A DNA stretch of 64,000 nucleotides from Struthio camelus (taxonomy: Eukaryota > Chordata > Aves > Struthioniformes > Struthionidae). Shown piece by piece: positions 8,801 to 19,119 of the stretch. Below the pieces are notes generated by a model, which ran no database searches, was not told the DNA's origin, and saw nothing but the letters and a program-made list of their open reading frames with translations. The stretch covers positions 124,001 to 188,000 of the forward strand of contig NC_090980.1 of assembly GCF_040807025.1 (NCBI RefSeq). The letters run 5' to 3'. The translations under genes and the position numbers were made by a program. Each line of letters opens with the position of its first letter. Within the stretch, counting starts at the first letter, position 1.

Positions 8801-11763
8801 GACGTGGTGCAGGGATGTGACACGGGGACGTGGTGCAGGGACATGGTGCAGGGACGCGGCACGGGGACGCGGTGCAGGGACGTGGTGCAGGGACGCGGCA
8901 GGGGGATGCGGCACGGGGACATGGCAGGGGGACGCGGTGCAGGGACGTGGTGCAGGGACGTGGCAGGGGGACGCGGTGCAGGGACGTGGTGCAAGGACGC
9001 AGCACGGGGACGTGGTGCAGGGACGTGGCAGGAGGATGCGGCACGGGGACGTGGTGCAGGGGGATGTGACACGGGGACGTGGTGCAGGGACGCGGCAGGG
9101 GGACGTGGTGCAGTGATGTGGTGCAGGGACGCAGCACGGGGACGTGACACAGGAACGTGGTGCAGGGACGGGGACGTGGTGCAGGGATGCGGCAGGGGGA
9201 TGTGACGTGGGAACGTGGTGCAGGGACGCGGCACGGGGACGTGGTGCAGGGATGTGGCAGGAGGATGCGGCACGGGGACATGGCAGGGGGACGCGGTGCA
9301 GGGACGTGGTGCAGGGACGTGGCACGGGGACGTGACACAGGAACGTGGTGCAGGGACGTGACAGAGGAACGTGGTGCAGGGACGCGGCACGGTGACGGCG
9401 GCGCGGGGGCACTCACAGAGGACGGTGACGTTGGCCGGCTCGCTGCGGTTGCGGCTGACGGGGTTGCCGACCTCGCAGGCGTAGGCGCCGGCGTCGGTCC
9501 GGGAGGCCGCGGTCACCGTCAGCGTGCGGTTGTCCCCCGCCAGCGTCAGGCGGCCGCCGGCCGCCAGCGCCGCCCCGTCGCGCAGCCACAGCAGCGTCTC
9601 GGCGCCGGCCGGCCGGTCGCAGGCCAGGGCGAAGGTGTCGTTCTCGGGCGCCGTCACCGCCGCCGGCGTCACCCGGGGCCGGGGCAGCGGGGCTGCGGCG
9701 GGGCGGGTGTCACGGAGCGCAGGGGGCAACAGGCGGCAGCAGGAAGCACAGCCGAGCGGCTCGGGCGCCGCCGTTAATGATTCACCCGGCGCTGTTACAA
9801 GCGGCGGCGGGCGGGGGGGGAACAGGCGAAGGGGCCGAGGATCGGGCGCCCGTCCCCGCCCGCCCTTTGCTCCGGGAACAGGACGCCGCCCCGGTTTTCG
9901 GGGTCGGCCGGCGCCCGAAAAACGATAACCCTCCCCGGGGGAAGCGGGGTTGGCGCGTGCGAGCGCCGCGATTTCGGCGAGGGTGCCGGCGGCCGGGCAG
10001 CGCCGGAGGCAGCGTCTCGGGGTCGGCGGAAGGGGGGTACTCACCGTAGACGGTGAGGTTGGCGCCGGCGGTGACCAGGTCGGGCAGGCGGAGGTGCACG
10101 GTGTAGGCGCCGGAGTCGGCGGTCCGCAGCGCTCGCAGGTGCATGGAGCAATCGGGCCCGCTGCTCTCGCGGCCGGTGAAGGCGGCTCCGTCGGTCTGCG
10201 CCGGGTCGCCGGCGAAGTAGGTGAAAATCTCGCGCTGGGGGTCGGGCTCGGCCCCCCGGTACCACGTGCACAGGCGGAAGGCGGCCGGCGCCGGCTCCAG
10301 GGCGAAGGTGACGTTGCCGCCGGCCGCGGCCGGGTCGGGCCGCCGGAGGACGACCAGCCGGCCCGGCGCCGGCCGCAGGCAGCAGCAGCCCAGCAGGGCG
10401 GCTGCGGAGACGGAGCGCTCGAGGGCCCGCAACCGGACCGGGAACCGGACCGGGAACCGGACCGGGAACCGGACCTGGAACCGGACCTGGAACCGGACCC
10501 CGGAACCGGACCCCGGAACTGGACCCTGAAACTGGACCCCGGAACTGGACCCCGAAACTGGACCCCGGAACCGGACCCCGAAACCGGACCCCGAAACCGG
10601 ACCCCGAAACTGGACCCCGGAACCGGCCCTGGAACCGGACCCCGGAACCGGCCCCCGGAACCGGCCCTGGAACCGGACCCCGAAACTGGACCCCAAAACC
10701 GGACCCCGGAACTGGACCCTGGAACCAGACCCCGGAACTGGACCCCGGAACCGGCCCCCGAAACTGGACCCCGGAACCGGACCCCGGAACCGGCCCCCGG
10801 AACTGGACCCCGAAACCGGCCCCCGGAACTGGACCCCGAAACTGGACCCCAAAACCGGACCCCGGAACTGGACCCCAAAACCGGACCCCGGAACCGGCCC
10901 CCAGAACCGGACCCCGAAACTGGACCCTGAAACTGGACCCCGAAACTGGACCCCGAAACTGGACCCTGGAACTGGACCCCGAAACTGGACCCTGGAACTG
11001 GACCCCGGAACTGGACCCCGGAACTGGACCCCGGAACCGGACCCCGAAACCGGACCTGGAACCGGCCCCCGGAACCGGACCCCGAAACCGGACCCCGAAA
11101 CCGGACCCTGGAACTGGACCCCGGAACTGGACCCCAAAACTGGACCCCGGAACTGGACCCCGGAACTGGACCCCGAAACTGGACCCTGGAACCGGACCCC
11201 GGAACCAGCCCCCGAAACAGGACCCTGAAACTGGACCCCGGAACCGGCCCTGAAACTGGACCCCGAAACTGGACCCTGGAACCGGACCCCGAAACCGGCC
11301 CCCGGAACTGGACCCCGAAACTGGACCCTGAAACCGGCCCCTGAAACCAGATCCTGGAACTAGACCCTGAAACTGGACCCCAAAACCAGACCCCAAAACT
11401 GGACCCTGAAACCAGCCCCGGAACCGGCCCTGAAACCAGACCCCGAAACCAGACCCCAAAAACGGCCCCCGGAACCAGCCCCCAAAACTGGATCCCGAAA
11501 CCAGACCCCAAAACCAGACCCCAAAACCAGACCCCAAAACTGGATCCCGGAACCAGACCCCGAAACCGGCCCCAAAACCGGCCCTTGAAACCGACCCTGA
11601 AACTGGCCCTGGAACCGGCCTCCAAAACCGGCCCCCCAGAACCGGCCCCCGGAACCGGCCCCCGAAACTGGACCCCAAAACTGGACCCCGGAACCGGCCC
11701 CCCGGCCCCGTCCCGCTCGCTCTCACCCGCCAACGCCAGCGCCGCGCTCCGCCGGCACCCCAT
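2874..11763 (-). CDS. CEACAM1: CEACAM1-like Ig-superfamily inhibitory receptor
   Basis: Seven exons: 11727-11763, 10045-10401, 9417-9692, 7365-7628, 3595-3783, 3458-3489, 2874-3032; 1314 nt, 437 codons plus TGA, all junctions GT-AG with the phase-1 pattern of CEACAM genes. Exon 1 (MGCRRSAALALA) plus the start of exon 2 make a signal peptide. Exon 2 is an IgV N domain with CTWYRGAEPD, TGRESSGPDCSMHL and TADSGAYTVHLRLPDLV; as in mammalian CEACAM N domains, the usual B- and F-strand cysteines are absent. Exons 3 and 4 are C2-type A and B domains with cysteine pairs (ALAC/YACEV, LACA/YRCVA), joined by VLYGP exactly as in mammalian CEACAMs. Exon 5 gives the membrane segment (GLSPGAVAGAVLGSLLGLGL). 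Exon 7 carries IKYSTLAF and TVYSEVKRR, the counterparts of the CEACAM1 ITIMs VTYSTLNF and IIYSEVKK, which recruit SHP-1/SHP-2. Several NxS/T glycosylation sites lie in all three Ig domains. A Siglec was considered; exon phases and N domain favour CEACAM. Orthology to CEACAM1 itself is inferred. Confidence 0.88.
3040..3430. repeat. intronic minisatellite, about 62-base unit
   Basis: The intron before the ITIM exon of the CEACAM1-like gene contains about six units on the theme GGGCCCCCGCTCGGATGGGG followed by ACAAGGGACCCAGGCGTCC. It carries the CCCAGGCGTCCGGG core that is scattered through the left end of the window. Confidence 0.8.
3830..7310. repeat. 3.5-kb intronic satellite of GGGGACGTCCC units
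   Basis: The long intron between the B-domain exon and the membrane exon of the CEACAM1-like gene consists almost wholly of 28-33 base units containing the palindrome GGGACGTCCC, separated by linkers such as CGCGGCCGGACCCC or GGAGCTCAAGGACCA. The repeat is more homogeneous toward 6.5-7.3 kb than in the middle (5-6 kb), where G/A transitions have accumulated. No exon was found inside it. Confidence 0.92.
7690..9405. repeat. intronic satellite, GGGGACGTGGTGCAGGGACG units
   Basis: The intron between the A- and B-domain exons of the CEACAM1-like gene is a 12-14 base repeat of the type GGGACGYGGYRCAG/GGGACGTGGCAGG. The array starts within about 60 bases of one splice site and ends within 20 bases of the other. 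Confidence 0.9.
9693..10044. other. short unique intron of the CEACAM1-like gene
   Basis: This 352-base intron between the N- and A-domain exons is one of the few in the window without a tandem repeat. It is GC-rich with short poly-G and poly-C runs. I see no gene or clear site in it. Confidence 0.7.
10430..11705. repeat. intronic satellite, CCGGAACTGGACCC units
   Basis: Intron 1 of the CEACAM1-like gene is a 12-14 base repeat alternating CCGGAACTGGACC, CCGAAACCGGACC and CCGGAACCGGCC. It is most regular near exon 2 and more diverged (AAAACCAGACCC) toward exon 1, and it begins about 30 bases from the exon 2 acceptor. Confidence 0.9.
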
Positions 11764-12050
11764 GGGCGCCCGGACGCCTGGGCCCGCTCCCGCGGCCCAC
11801 GCAGGTGCCAGCTGCCCCGGCGGGAGGGCGAAGGGCTCCCCCCCCCCCCCCCAAAGCGCCGTGGTCCCTCCCGCTGTGGGGCCGGGCTTCCCCACGGCCA
11901 GCCCCACGGCGGGGGGGGGGGGGGCGTTCGCCACCGCCCGGCCAGCCGCACGCCTGGGCCCCCCCCCTCCCGGCTCCGATTTGGGGCTAAAAACGAGCGG
12001 AACGGGCAAAGGAGCTGCCCCGAGGGAGCAGCCGGGAGGCTGCGGGGATG
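11764..12050 (-). promoter_or_regulatory. probable promoter region of the CEACAM1-like gene
   Basis: Unique GC-rich sequence with long homopolymer runs immediately upstream of the ATG at 11763 (minus strand). No strong TATA box or named site stands out, so it is assigned by position only. Confidence 0.3.
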
Positions 12051-12051
12051 G

Positions 12052-14230
12052 TTTTCGTGGGGGGGGGGGTCGGGGGCGGGTTTGGGGGGGTCTCAGGGCC
12101 GGTTTTGGGGGTCGGGGAGGGTTTGGGGGGGGTTCAGGGGTCATTTTGGGGGCTCAGGGCTGATTTGTGGGGTCTCAGGGCCGGATTTCGATGGGGGTCA
12201 GCATCAGCTTTGGGGGCTTCAGGGCTGGTTTTGGGGGGTCTCAGGGCCGGTTTGGGGGTCTCAGGGTGGTTTTGGGGGGTCTCAGGGCCGGTTTGGGGGG
12301 CTCAGGGTGGTTTTGGGGGGCTCAGGGCCGGTTTGGGGGTCTCAGGGTGGTTTTGGGGGGTCTCAGGGCCGGTTTGGGGGGCTCAGGGTGGTTTTGGGGG
12401 GCTCAGGGCCGGTTTGGGGGTCTCAGGGCTGGTTTTGGGGGTCTCAGGGCCAGTTTGGGGGGCTCAGGGTGGTTTTGGGGGGCTCAGGGCCGGTTTGGGG
12501 GGCTCAGGGTGGTTTTGGGGGGTCTCAGGGCCGGTTTGGGGGGCTCAGGGTGGTTTTGGGGGGCTCAGGGCTGGTTTGGGGGTCTCAGGGTGGTTTTGGG
12601 GGGTCTCAGGGCCGGTTTGGGGGGCTCAGGGTGGTTTTGGGGGGCTCAGGGCCGGTTTGGGGGTCTCAGGGCTGGTTTTGGGGGTCTCAGGGCCAGTTTG
12701 GGGGGCTCAGGGTGGTTTTGGGGGGCTCAGGGCCGGTTTGGGGGGCTCAGGGTGGTTTTGGGGGGCTCAGGGCCGGTTTTGGGGTCTCAGGGCTGGTTTT
12801 GGGGGGTCTCAGGGCCAATTTTGGGGGTTGGGGCGGGTTCTGGGGGGATTCAGGTATGATTTTGGGGGCTCAGGGCTGATTTGTGGGGTGTCAGGGCCGG
12901 ATTTTGATAGGGGTCAGCATCAGCTTTGGGGGCTTCAGGGCTGGATTTTGGGGGTCTCAGGGCCAGTTTGGGGGGCTCAGGGTGGTTTTGGGGGTCTCAG
13001 GACCAATTTCAGTGGACTCAGGGCTGGTTCTGGGGTCTCAGGGCTGGTTCTGGGGTCTCAGGGACAATTTTGGGGTCTCAGGGCTGGTTCTGGGGTCTCA
13101 GGGCGGGTTTGGGGGCTCAGGGCGGGTTTGGGGGCTCAGGGCCGGTTTTGGGGGTCGGGGTGGGTTCTGGGGGGGCTCAGGGGTCATTTGGGCGGCTCAG
13201 GGCTGATTTGTGGGGTCTCAGAGCTGGATTTTGACAGGGGTCAGGATGAGTTTTGGGGGAGCTCAGGGCTGGATTTTGGGGGGCTCAGGGCCGTTTTGGG
13301 GGGCTCAGGGTGGTTTTGGGGGCTCATGGCTCGTTTTGGGGGCTGACGGCGGGTTCTGGGGTCTCAGGACTGGTTTTGGGGTCTCAGGACTGCTTGTTGG
13401 GGTTCTCAGGGCGGGTTTGGGGTCTCAGGGCAGGTTTGGGGGGCTCAGGGCGGGTTTTGGGGACTCAGGGCGGGTTTTGGGGGCTCAGGGCAGGTTTTGG
13501 GGGGCTCAGAACCAATTTCAGTGGGCTCAGGGTGGGTTTGGGGGCTCAGGGCAGGTTTGGGGGGTCTCAGGACCAATTTCAGTGGGCTCAGGGTGGGTTT
13601 GGGGGTCTCTGGGCAGATTTGGGCTCTCCGGGCAGGTTGGGGGTCTCAGGGTGTGTTCTGGGGGCTCAGGGCAGGTTTTGGGGGTCTCAGGACCCATTTT
13701 GGGGGTCTCTGAGTGGGTTGGGGGTCTCTGGGCGGGTTCTGGGGTCTCAAGGCAGGTTTTGGGGGGCTCAGGACCCATTTTGAGGATCTCTGGGCGGGTT
13801 AGGGGTCTCTGGGCGGGTTCTGGGGTCTCAAGGCAGGTTTTGGGGGGCTCAGGACCATTTTGGGGGTCTCCGGGCAGGTTCTGGGGTCTCAAGGCAGGTT
13901 TTGGGGGGCTCAGGACCCATTTTGGGGGTCTCTGAGCGGGTTGGGGGTCTCTGGGCGGGTTCTGGGGTCTCAAGGCAGGTTTTGGGGGGCTCAGGACCAT
14001 TTTGGGGGTCTCCGGGCAGGTTCTGGGGACTCAAGGCAGGTTTTGGGGGTCTCAGGACCCATTTTGGGGGTCTCTGAGCGGGTTGGGGGTCTCTGGGCGG
14101 GTTCTGGGGTCTCAAGGCAGGTTTTGGGGGGCTCAGGACCATTTTGGGGGTCTCCGGGCAGGTTCTGGGGTCTCAAGGCAGGTTTTGGGGGGCTCAGGAG
14201 CCATTTTGGGGGTCTCCGGGCGGGTTCTGG
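12052..14230. repeat. intergenic satellite, GGTTTTGGGGGGCTCAGGGC units
   Basis: About 2.2 kb of 20-24 base units (GGTTTTGGGGGTCTCAGGGCC and variants) between the CEACAM1-like promoter and the CXCL17-like gene. Longer composite periods occur, one of about 60-70 bases at 12.2-12.8 kb and one of about 140 bases at 13.7-14.2 kb. No gene is seen. Confidence 0.92.
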
Positions 14231-15290
14231 CCCCCCGGCCTTGCCCCACAGCCCCCCGGCCCTGCAGGGCTGCCCCCCCGGGGATGCCCCACGGCCCCAC
14301 TGCATTGCCCCACAGCATTGCCCCACGGCCCCACCGCGTTGCCCCATGGCGATGCCCCACAGCCCCACGGCGTCTGCCCCCCGGGGATGCCGCACGGCCC
14401 CACAGCATTGCCCCCAGGGGTTGCCCCACAGCCCCCTGGCGCTGCCCCACAGCACTGCCCCACAGCATTGCCCCCCGCAGTTACCCCACGGCCCCCCGGT
14501 GCTGCCCCACAGCATTGCCCCACGGCCCCACCGCGTTGCCCCATGGCGATGCCCCACAGCCCCACAGTGTCTGCCCCCCGGGGACGCCCCACAGCCCCAC
14601 AGCACTGCCCTACAGCATTGCCCCACGGTCCCACTGCATTGCCCCACAGTGTTGCCCCACAGCATCGCCCCCTGGAGTTACCCCACGGCCCCCCGGTGCT
14701 GCCCCACAGCATTGCCCCACGGCCCCACCGCATTGCCCCATCGGGATGCCCCACAGCCCCACAGTGTCTGCCCCCCGGGGATGCCCCACAGCCCCACAGC
14801 ACTGCCCCACAGCATTGCCCCACGGCCCCACCGCGTTGCCCCATGGCGATGCCCCACGGCCCCACAGTGTCTGCCCCCCGGGGATGCCCCACGGCCCCAC
14901 TACATTGCCCCACAGCATCGCCCCCTGGAGTTACCCCACGGCCCCCCGGTGCTGCCCCACAGCATTGCCCCACGGCCCCACCGCATTGCCCCATCGGGAT
15001 GCCCCACAGCCCCACAGTGTCTGCCCCGCGGGGATGCCCCACAGCCCCACAGCACTGCCCCACAGCATTGCCCCACGGTCCCACCGCGTTGCCCCATGGC
15101 GATGCCCCACAGCCCCACAGTGTCTGCCCCCCGGGGATGCCCCACGGCCCCACTACATTGCCCCACAGCATTGCCCCACGGGGACGCCCCCCAGCCCCCC
15201 AGCGCTGCCCCCCAGGGATGCCCCCCAGCCCCCCGGCGCTGCCCCCCGCAGTTCCCCCCCGGCGCTGCCCCCCGACGCCGAGGGCAGGCG
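14231..15290. repeat. intergenic satellite, GCCCCACAGCATTGCCCCAC units
   Basis: About 1.06 kb of 15-base units (GCCCCACAGCATT, GCCCCACGGCCCCACC) with a longer composite period of about 130-140 bases containing CAGTGTCTGCCCCCCGGGGA. It adjoins the GGTTTTGGGG array without a spacer. No gene is seen. Confidence 0.9.
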
Positions 15291-15575
15291 GGGCGCCGTG
15301 GGTCGCCCCCCCCCCCCGCGCCCCACGGAAGCAGCGGCGGGGGGGGCACACACGCGTGTGCGTGCACACACATGTCGGGGAGGTTGCGCCGGGGGGGGGG
15401 GGGAGCAGCCGCGGGCTCCGGGCGGCCGCCCAAAACCCCCCGGGGCCCCCGAATCGCTCACCTTTCCCGTAAGCCCGGCGCCGCCCCCAAAACGGGGTCG
15501 GGGGGGGGGGGCACAGCGGGGGGGGGGGGGAATAAAGCGGCGCCGCCGGGGACCCGCCGGGCTCCGGCCTCCGCC
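15291..15575 (+). promoter_or_regulatory. upstream region of the CXCL17-like gene with ATAAAG box
   Basis: GC-rich, partly homopolymeric sequence with a CA/TG-rich patch (CACACACGCGTGTGCGTG, near 15348). AATAAAGCGG at 15531-15540 could act as a TATA-like box about 43 bases before the ATG, which would give a very short 5' UTR. The same hexamer could instead be a poly(A) signal, but no upstream + strand gene was found to use it. Confidence 0.3.
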
Positions 15576-15909
15576 ATGCGCCGCCCGCTCGCCCTGGCCC
15601 TGCTGCTGCTGCTGCTGCTGCTGCTGGGGGGGGGGGACGGGACCCCCCGGCCCCCCCGGCCCCCCCGGGGGGCACCGGCCCCCGTCGGCGCCGGGAGCCG
15701 CCGGCCGCTCTGCACCTGCGGGAGAGGAGCCGCGAGTGAGGCAGCGCCCTTTTTTGCGGGGGGGGGGATTTTTTGGGGTACCCCCCCTTTATTTCTTTCT
15801 CTCCCCCCCCCCCGCAGGGGTCCCCGCCGCCCCCCGGGGCCGGTGCCCGCCGCCCGCCCGGCGCTGCCGCCCCCGCGCCCCCACCAAGGGGCTCTCGCTG
15901 CCCCTCTAG
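15576..15909 (+). CDS. CXCL17: candidate CXCL17 orthologue, secreted cysteine-containing peptide
   Basis: Two exons, 15576-15735 and 15818-15909, join in phase across an 82-base intron (GTGAGG donor, CCCGCAG acceptor) to 83 codons and TAG. Residues 1-17 are a poly-Leu signal peptide; a Pro/Gly-rich stretch follows. The mature part has SRRPLCTCGRG and then GRCPPPARRC, ending TKGLSLPL. Mammalian CXCL17 is a small basic secreted mucosal protein with SRR ahead of a C-x-C pair, a second C-x-C, a C-x6-C pair and the end LPL; its C-terminal tail is reported to activate GPR25. Here the first C-x-C, the C-x6-C spacing, the basic charge and the final LPL are kept, but the middle C-x-C and the surrounding region are missing. 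It lies between the CEACAM1-like gene and LIPE and points the same way as LIPE, as in mammals. Identity over the rest is negligible, so the call rests on position, architecture and tail. An unrelated small secreted peptide is the alternative. Confidence 0.6.
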
Positions 15910-17430
15910 GGGCCGAATTCGGATGCCCCCCCCCCCCCCCGAGGACGTCTGCGGAGACCCGCGGCCACGACCGCCTCGCCGGACCCCCCCCCCCGGGACT
16001 TCGATGGATTCCCCCCCCGGGACCCCCCCCCCCCGCTGACCCCTATGGATCCTGCCGGACCATCGCCACGGACCCTGAGAGCCCTGTGACCCCCCCCGTG
16101 GACCCTGGGACCCCCCCCATGGACCCTGGGACCCCCCCGCGGACCCTGTGACCCCCCCGTGGACCCTCTGACCCCCCCCGTGGACCCTGTGACCCCCTCG
16201 CGGACCCTGTGACCTCCCTGTGACCCCCCCCCGCGGACCCTGTGACCCCCCCACGGACCCTGTGACCCCCCCGCGGACCCTGTGACCTCCCTGTGACCCC
16301 CCCTGTGGACCCTCTGACCCCCCCCATGGACCCTGTGACCCCCCCCGTGGACCCTGTGACCTCCCTGTGACCCCCCCCCCGCGGACCCTGTGACCCCCCC
16401 GCGGACCCTGTGACCCCTCCCGTGGACCCTCTGACCCCCCCGCAGACCCTGTGACCTCCCTGTGACCCCCCCATGGACCCTGTGACCCCCCCCCGTGGAC
16501 CCTGTGACCCCCCCGTGGACCCTGTGACCTCCCTGTGACCCCCCCGTGCACCCTGTGACCCCTCCATGGACCCTGAGAGCCCTGTGACCCCCCCGTGCAC
16601 CCTGTGACCCCCCTGTAGACCCCCCCCATGGAGCCTGTGACCCCCCCGCGGACCCTGTGACCCCCCCGCGGACCCCTATGGATCCCCTGTGACCCCCCCG
16701 TGCACCCTGTGACCTCCCTGACCCCTGTGACCCCCCCGATTGACCCCTTTGGACTCCCTCAGACTCCTCCAGCCCCCTAAGAGCCTCCATGGGCCCCCCA
16801 GACCCTCTGTGAGCCCCACGGACCCCCCCAAGCCCCCCTAGACCCTCTTTAGCCCCCCCAGACCCCCTGTGACCCCCCACACTGACCCCCCCCAGGCCCC
16901 TCCCAGCCCCATAGACCCCCAAGACCCCCCACACTGACCCCCCCAGGCCCCTCCCAGCCCCATAGACCCCCCTAGACCCCCCACACTGACCCCCCCAGGC
17001 CCCTCCCAGCCCCATAGACCCCCTAGACCCCCACACTGACCCCCCCAGGCCCCTCCCAGCCCCATAGACCCCCCTAGACCCCTTTGGATCCCCCCAGACC
17101 CCCCACACTGACCCCCCAGGTCCCTCCCAGCCCCATAGACCCCCCTAGACCCCCATGGACCCCCCCAGACGCCCCACACTGAACCCCCAGGCCCCTCCCA
17201 GCCCCATGGACCCCCCTAGACCCCCCACACTGCCCTCCCAGGTCCCTCCCAGCCCCATAGACCCCCCTAGACCCCCCATGGACCCCCCCAGACGCCCCAC
17301 ACTGACCCTCCCAGGCCCCTCCCAGCCCCATAGACCCCCCATGGACCCCCCCAGACCCCCCCCCAGACCCCCCCAGGCCCCTCCCAGCCCCATAGACCCC
17401 CCAGACCCCCATGGACCCCCCGGCCCCGCC
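15910..17430. repeat. satellites in the CXCL17-like 3' flank
   Basis: Two arrays. About 16.03-16.74 kb has 19-21 base units (TGTGACCCCCCCGTGGACCC). About 16.87-17.42 kb has 55-60 base units of the type CCAGGCCCCTCCCAGCCCCA followed by TAGACCCCCC. If the next poly(A) signal (17538) belongs to the CXCL17-like gene, these would lie in its 3' UTR. Confidence 0.85.
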
Positions 17431-17537
17431 GTGACTCCGCAGCCCCACAGCGCTGTGGGGCCGGGGGGGGGGTCCGGGGCTCCCTGGGGTGGCGGGGGGG
17501 GGTCGGGGTCAGGGGTCGGGGGTCGCCGCGTCCCGCC

Positions 17538-17543
17538 AATAAA
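17538..17543 (+). promoter_or_regulatory. AATAAA, possible poly(A) signal of the CXCL17-like gene
   Basis: First + strand AATAAA after the TAG at 15909 (1.63 kb downstream), immediately before the CpG-rich promoter-like block. Use by the CXCL17-like transcript is inferred only from position. Confidence 0.35.
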
Positions 17544-17554
17544 AACCGCAGCCG

Positions 17555-17800
17555 ACGCCGCGCCGGGTCAGAGGTCGCGGGCGCGCGCCGGGGTCAGGGG
17601 TCAGGGGTCAGCGCGCGCGCCCGCGCCTGGCCGCGGGGGGGGGGGGAGGCGGGCGGTTGCCCGGGCGACGGGGGGAGCGCGGGCGGCGATTGGCCGCGCC
17701 GCCGTCACGTGGCGGCGCCGGAAGCGGCTCGGCGGCGGGGAGGGGGGGGAAGAGGAGGAGGAGGGGGGCGGGGCCTGGACGGAAGCCGCAGGTGGGCGCG
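17555..17800 (+). promoter_or_regulatory. CpG-island promoter, probably of LIPE
   Basis: Non-repetitive CpG-dense block with several recognisable sites: GGGTCA half-sites at 17591, 17598 and 17605 spaced by one base (DR1 type, the PPAR/RXR or HNF4 arrangement) and a further DR1-like GGGTCAGAGGTCG near 17565; GTTGCCCGGGCGAC (RFX-like) at 17656; inverted CCAAT (ATTGG) at 17689; GTCACGTGG E-box around 17705; CCGGAAG ETS site at 17718. A potential donor (GCCGCAG/GTGGGC) near 17791 could end a non-coding first exon. It lies about 2.4 kb upstream of the LIPE ATG. Assignment to LIPE is by orientation and the lack of another gene. Confidence 0.5.
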
Positions 17801-17879
17801 CGCGGGCGAGACCACCGGGGCGGCGGGGGGGGGGGAAGCGGGGGGGGGAGGCCGGGCCGGACCACGCGCGCGCCCCGGG

Positions 17880-18590
17880 GGGGGGACGAGGGGGGAAAAC
17901 ACCCCCAAAATGGGGGGGGTCGGGGGGGGAACCACCCCTAAAATGGGGGGGAGAACCCACCCCTAAAATGGGGCGTCAAGGGGGGGAACCACCCCTAAAA
18001 TGGGGGGGGATTGGGGTGAACCATTCCCAAAATGGGGTGGTCGAGGGGGGGACCGTCCCTAAAATGGGGGGAGAACCCACCCCTAAGATGGGGCATCAAG
18101 AGGGGGGGAACCATCCCCAAAGTGGGGGGGGATTGGGGTGAACCATTCCCAAAATGGGAGGGGGTCAGTGGGGAATCCACCCCCAAAATGGGGGGGTCGA
18201 GGGGGGGAACCACCCCTAAAATGGGGGGGTCGAGGGGGGGAACCATCCCCAAAATGGGGGGGATCTAGGGGGAACCACCCCCAAAATGGGGGGGTCGAGG
18301 GGGGGAACCACCCCTAAAATGGGGGGGGATTGGGGTGAACCATTCCCAAAATGGGAGGGGGTCGGTGGGGAATCCACCCCCAAAATGGGGGGGTCGAGGG
18401 GGGCAACCACCCCTAAAATGGGGGGCGTCGAGGGGGGGAACCATCCCCAAAATAGGGGGGGTCGAGGGGGGGGAACCACCCCCAAAATGGGGGGGGAGTC
18501 TGGGGGGAACCATTCTCCAAAATGGGGGGGTGGCTGGGTCAAACCACCCCCAAAAAGGGGGGGGCAGTGGGGTAACCTCTCCACCCGCCC
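17880..18590. repeat. satellite, ACCACCCCTAAAATGGGGGG units
   Basis: About 22 units of 30-35 bases (GGTCGAGGGGGGGAACCACC / CCTAAAATGGGG), upstream of LIPE. The CCCCTAAAATGGGG element is an imperfect palindrome. No gene is seen. Confidence 0.9.
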
Positions 18591-18599
18591 CCCAAAAAC

Positions 18600-19110
18600 G
18601 TGGGGACACGGCTGCCCCACGGCCGCCCCACACCTGGGGACATGGCAGCCCCAGCCCCACAGCTGCCCCAGCCCCCCCTCCCCCATGGCCGCCCCCCAAC
18701 TGTCCCGGCCCCCCCCAAACGCCCCCCAATTGCCCCAGCCCCATGGCTACCCCCCCCGGCCACCCCAGCCCCACGGCTGCCTTGGCCCCCCCCAGGTACC
18801 CCAGCCCCCCAGCTGCCCCCCCCCAGCTGCCCCAGTGCCCCAACTGCCCCCCCCAGCCCCCCAAACACCCCCCAATTGCGCCAGCCCCATGGCCACCCCC
18901 CCGGCCAGCCCAGCCCCACGGCTGCCCCGGCCCCCCCCAGCTGCCCCAGCCCCCCATGGCCGCCCCCCCCAGCTGCCCCAGTGCCCCAACTGCTCCCCTC
19001 CAGCCCCCCGAAACGCCCCCCAATTGCCCCAGCCCCATGGCCACCCCCCCCGGCCCCCCAGCCCCACGGCTGCCCCAGCCCCATGGCCGCCCCCCCCTCC
19101 CCGGCTGCCC
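18600..19110. repeat. satellite, GCCCCAGCCCCACGGCTGCC units
   Basis: C-rich array of about 25 and 70-base composite units (GCCCCAGCCCCATGGC, CCCCCCAATTGCCCCAGCC) upstream of LIPE. No coding potential beyond the stop-free repeat. Confidence 0.85.
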
Positions 19111-19119
19111 CCTGTCCCG

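Noticed and set aside
7048-12144. Minus-strand open frame of 1698 codons across the CEACAM1-like gene
   Set aside because: It runs through three introns because the satellites lack stops in that frame. Only the short Ig segments inside it are coding, as shown by their splice sites and phases.
15531-15536. AATAAA as the poly(A) signal of an upstream gene
   Set aside because: No + strand gene was found in 12.0-15.5 kb, which is all satellite. A TATA-like role for the CXCL17-like gene is at least as likely.
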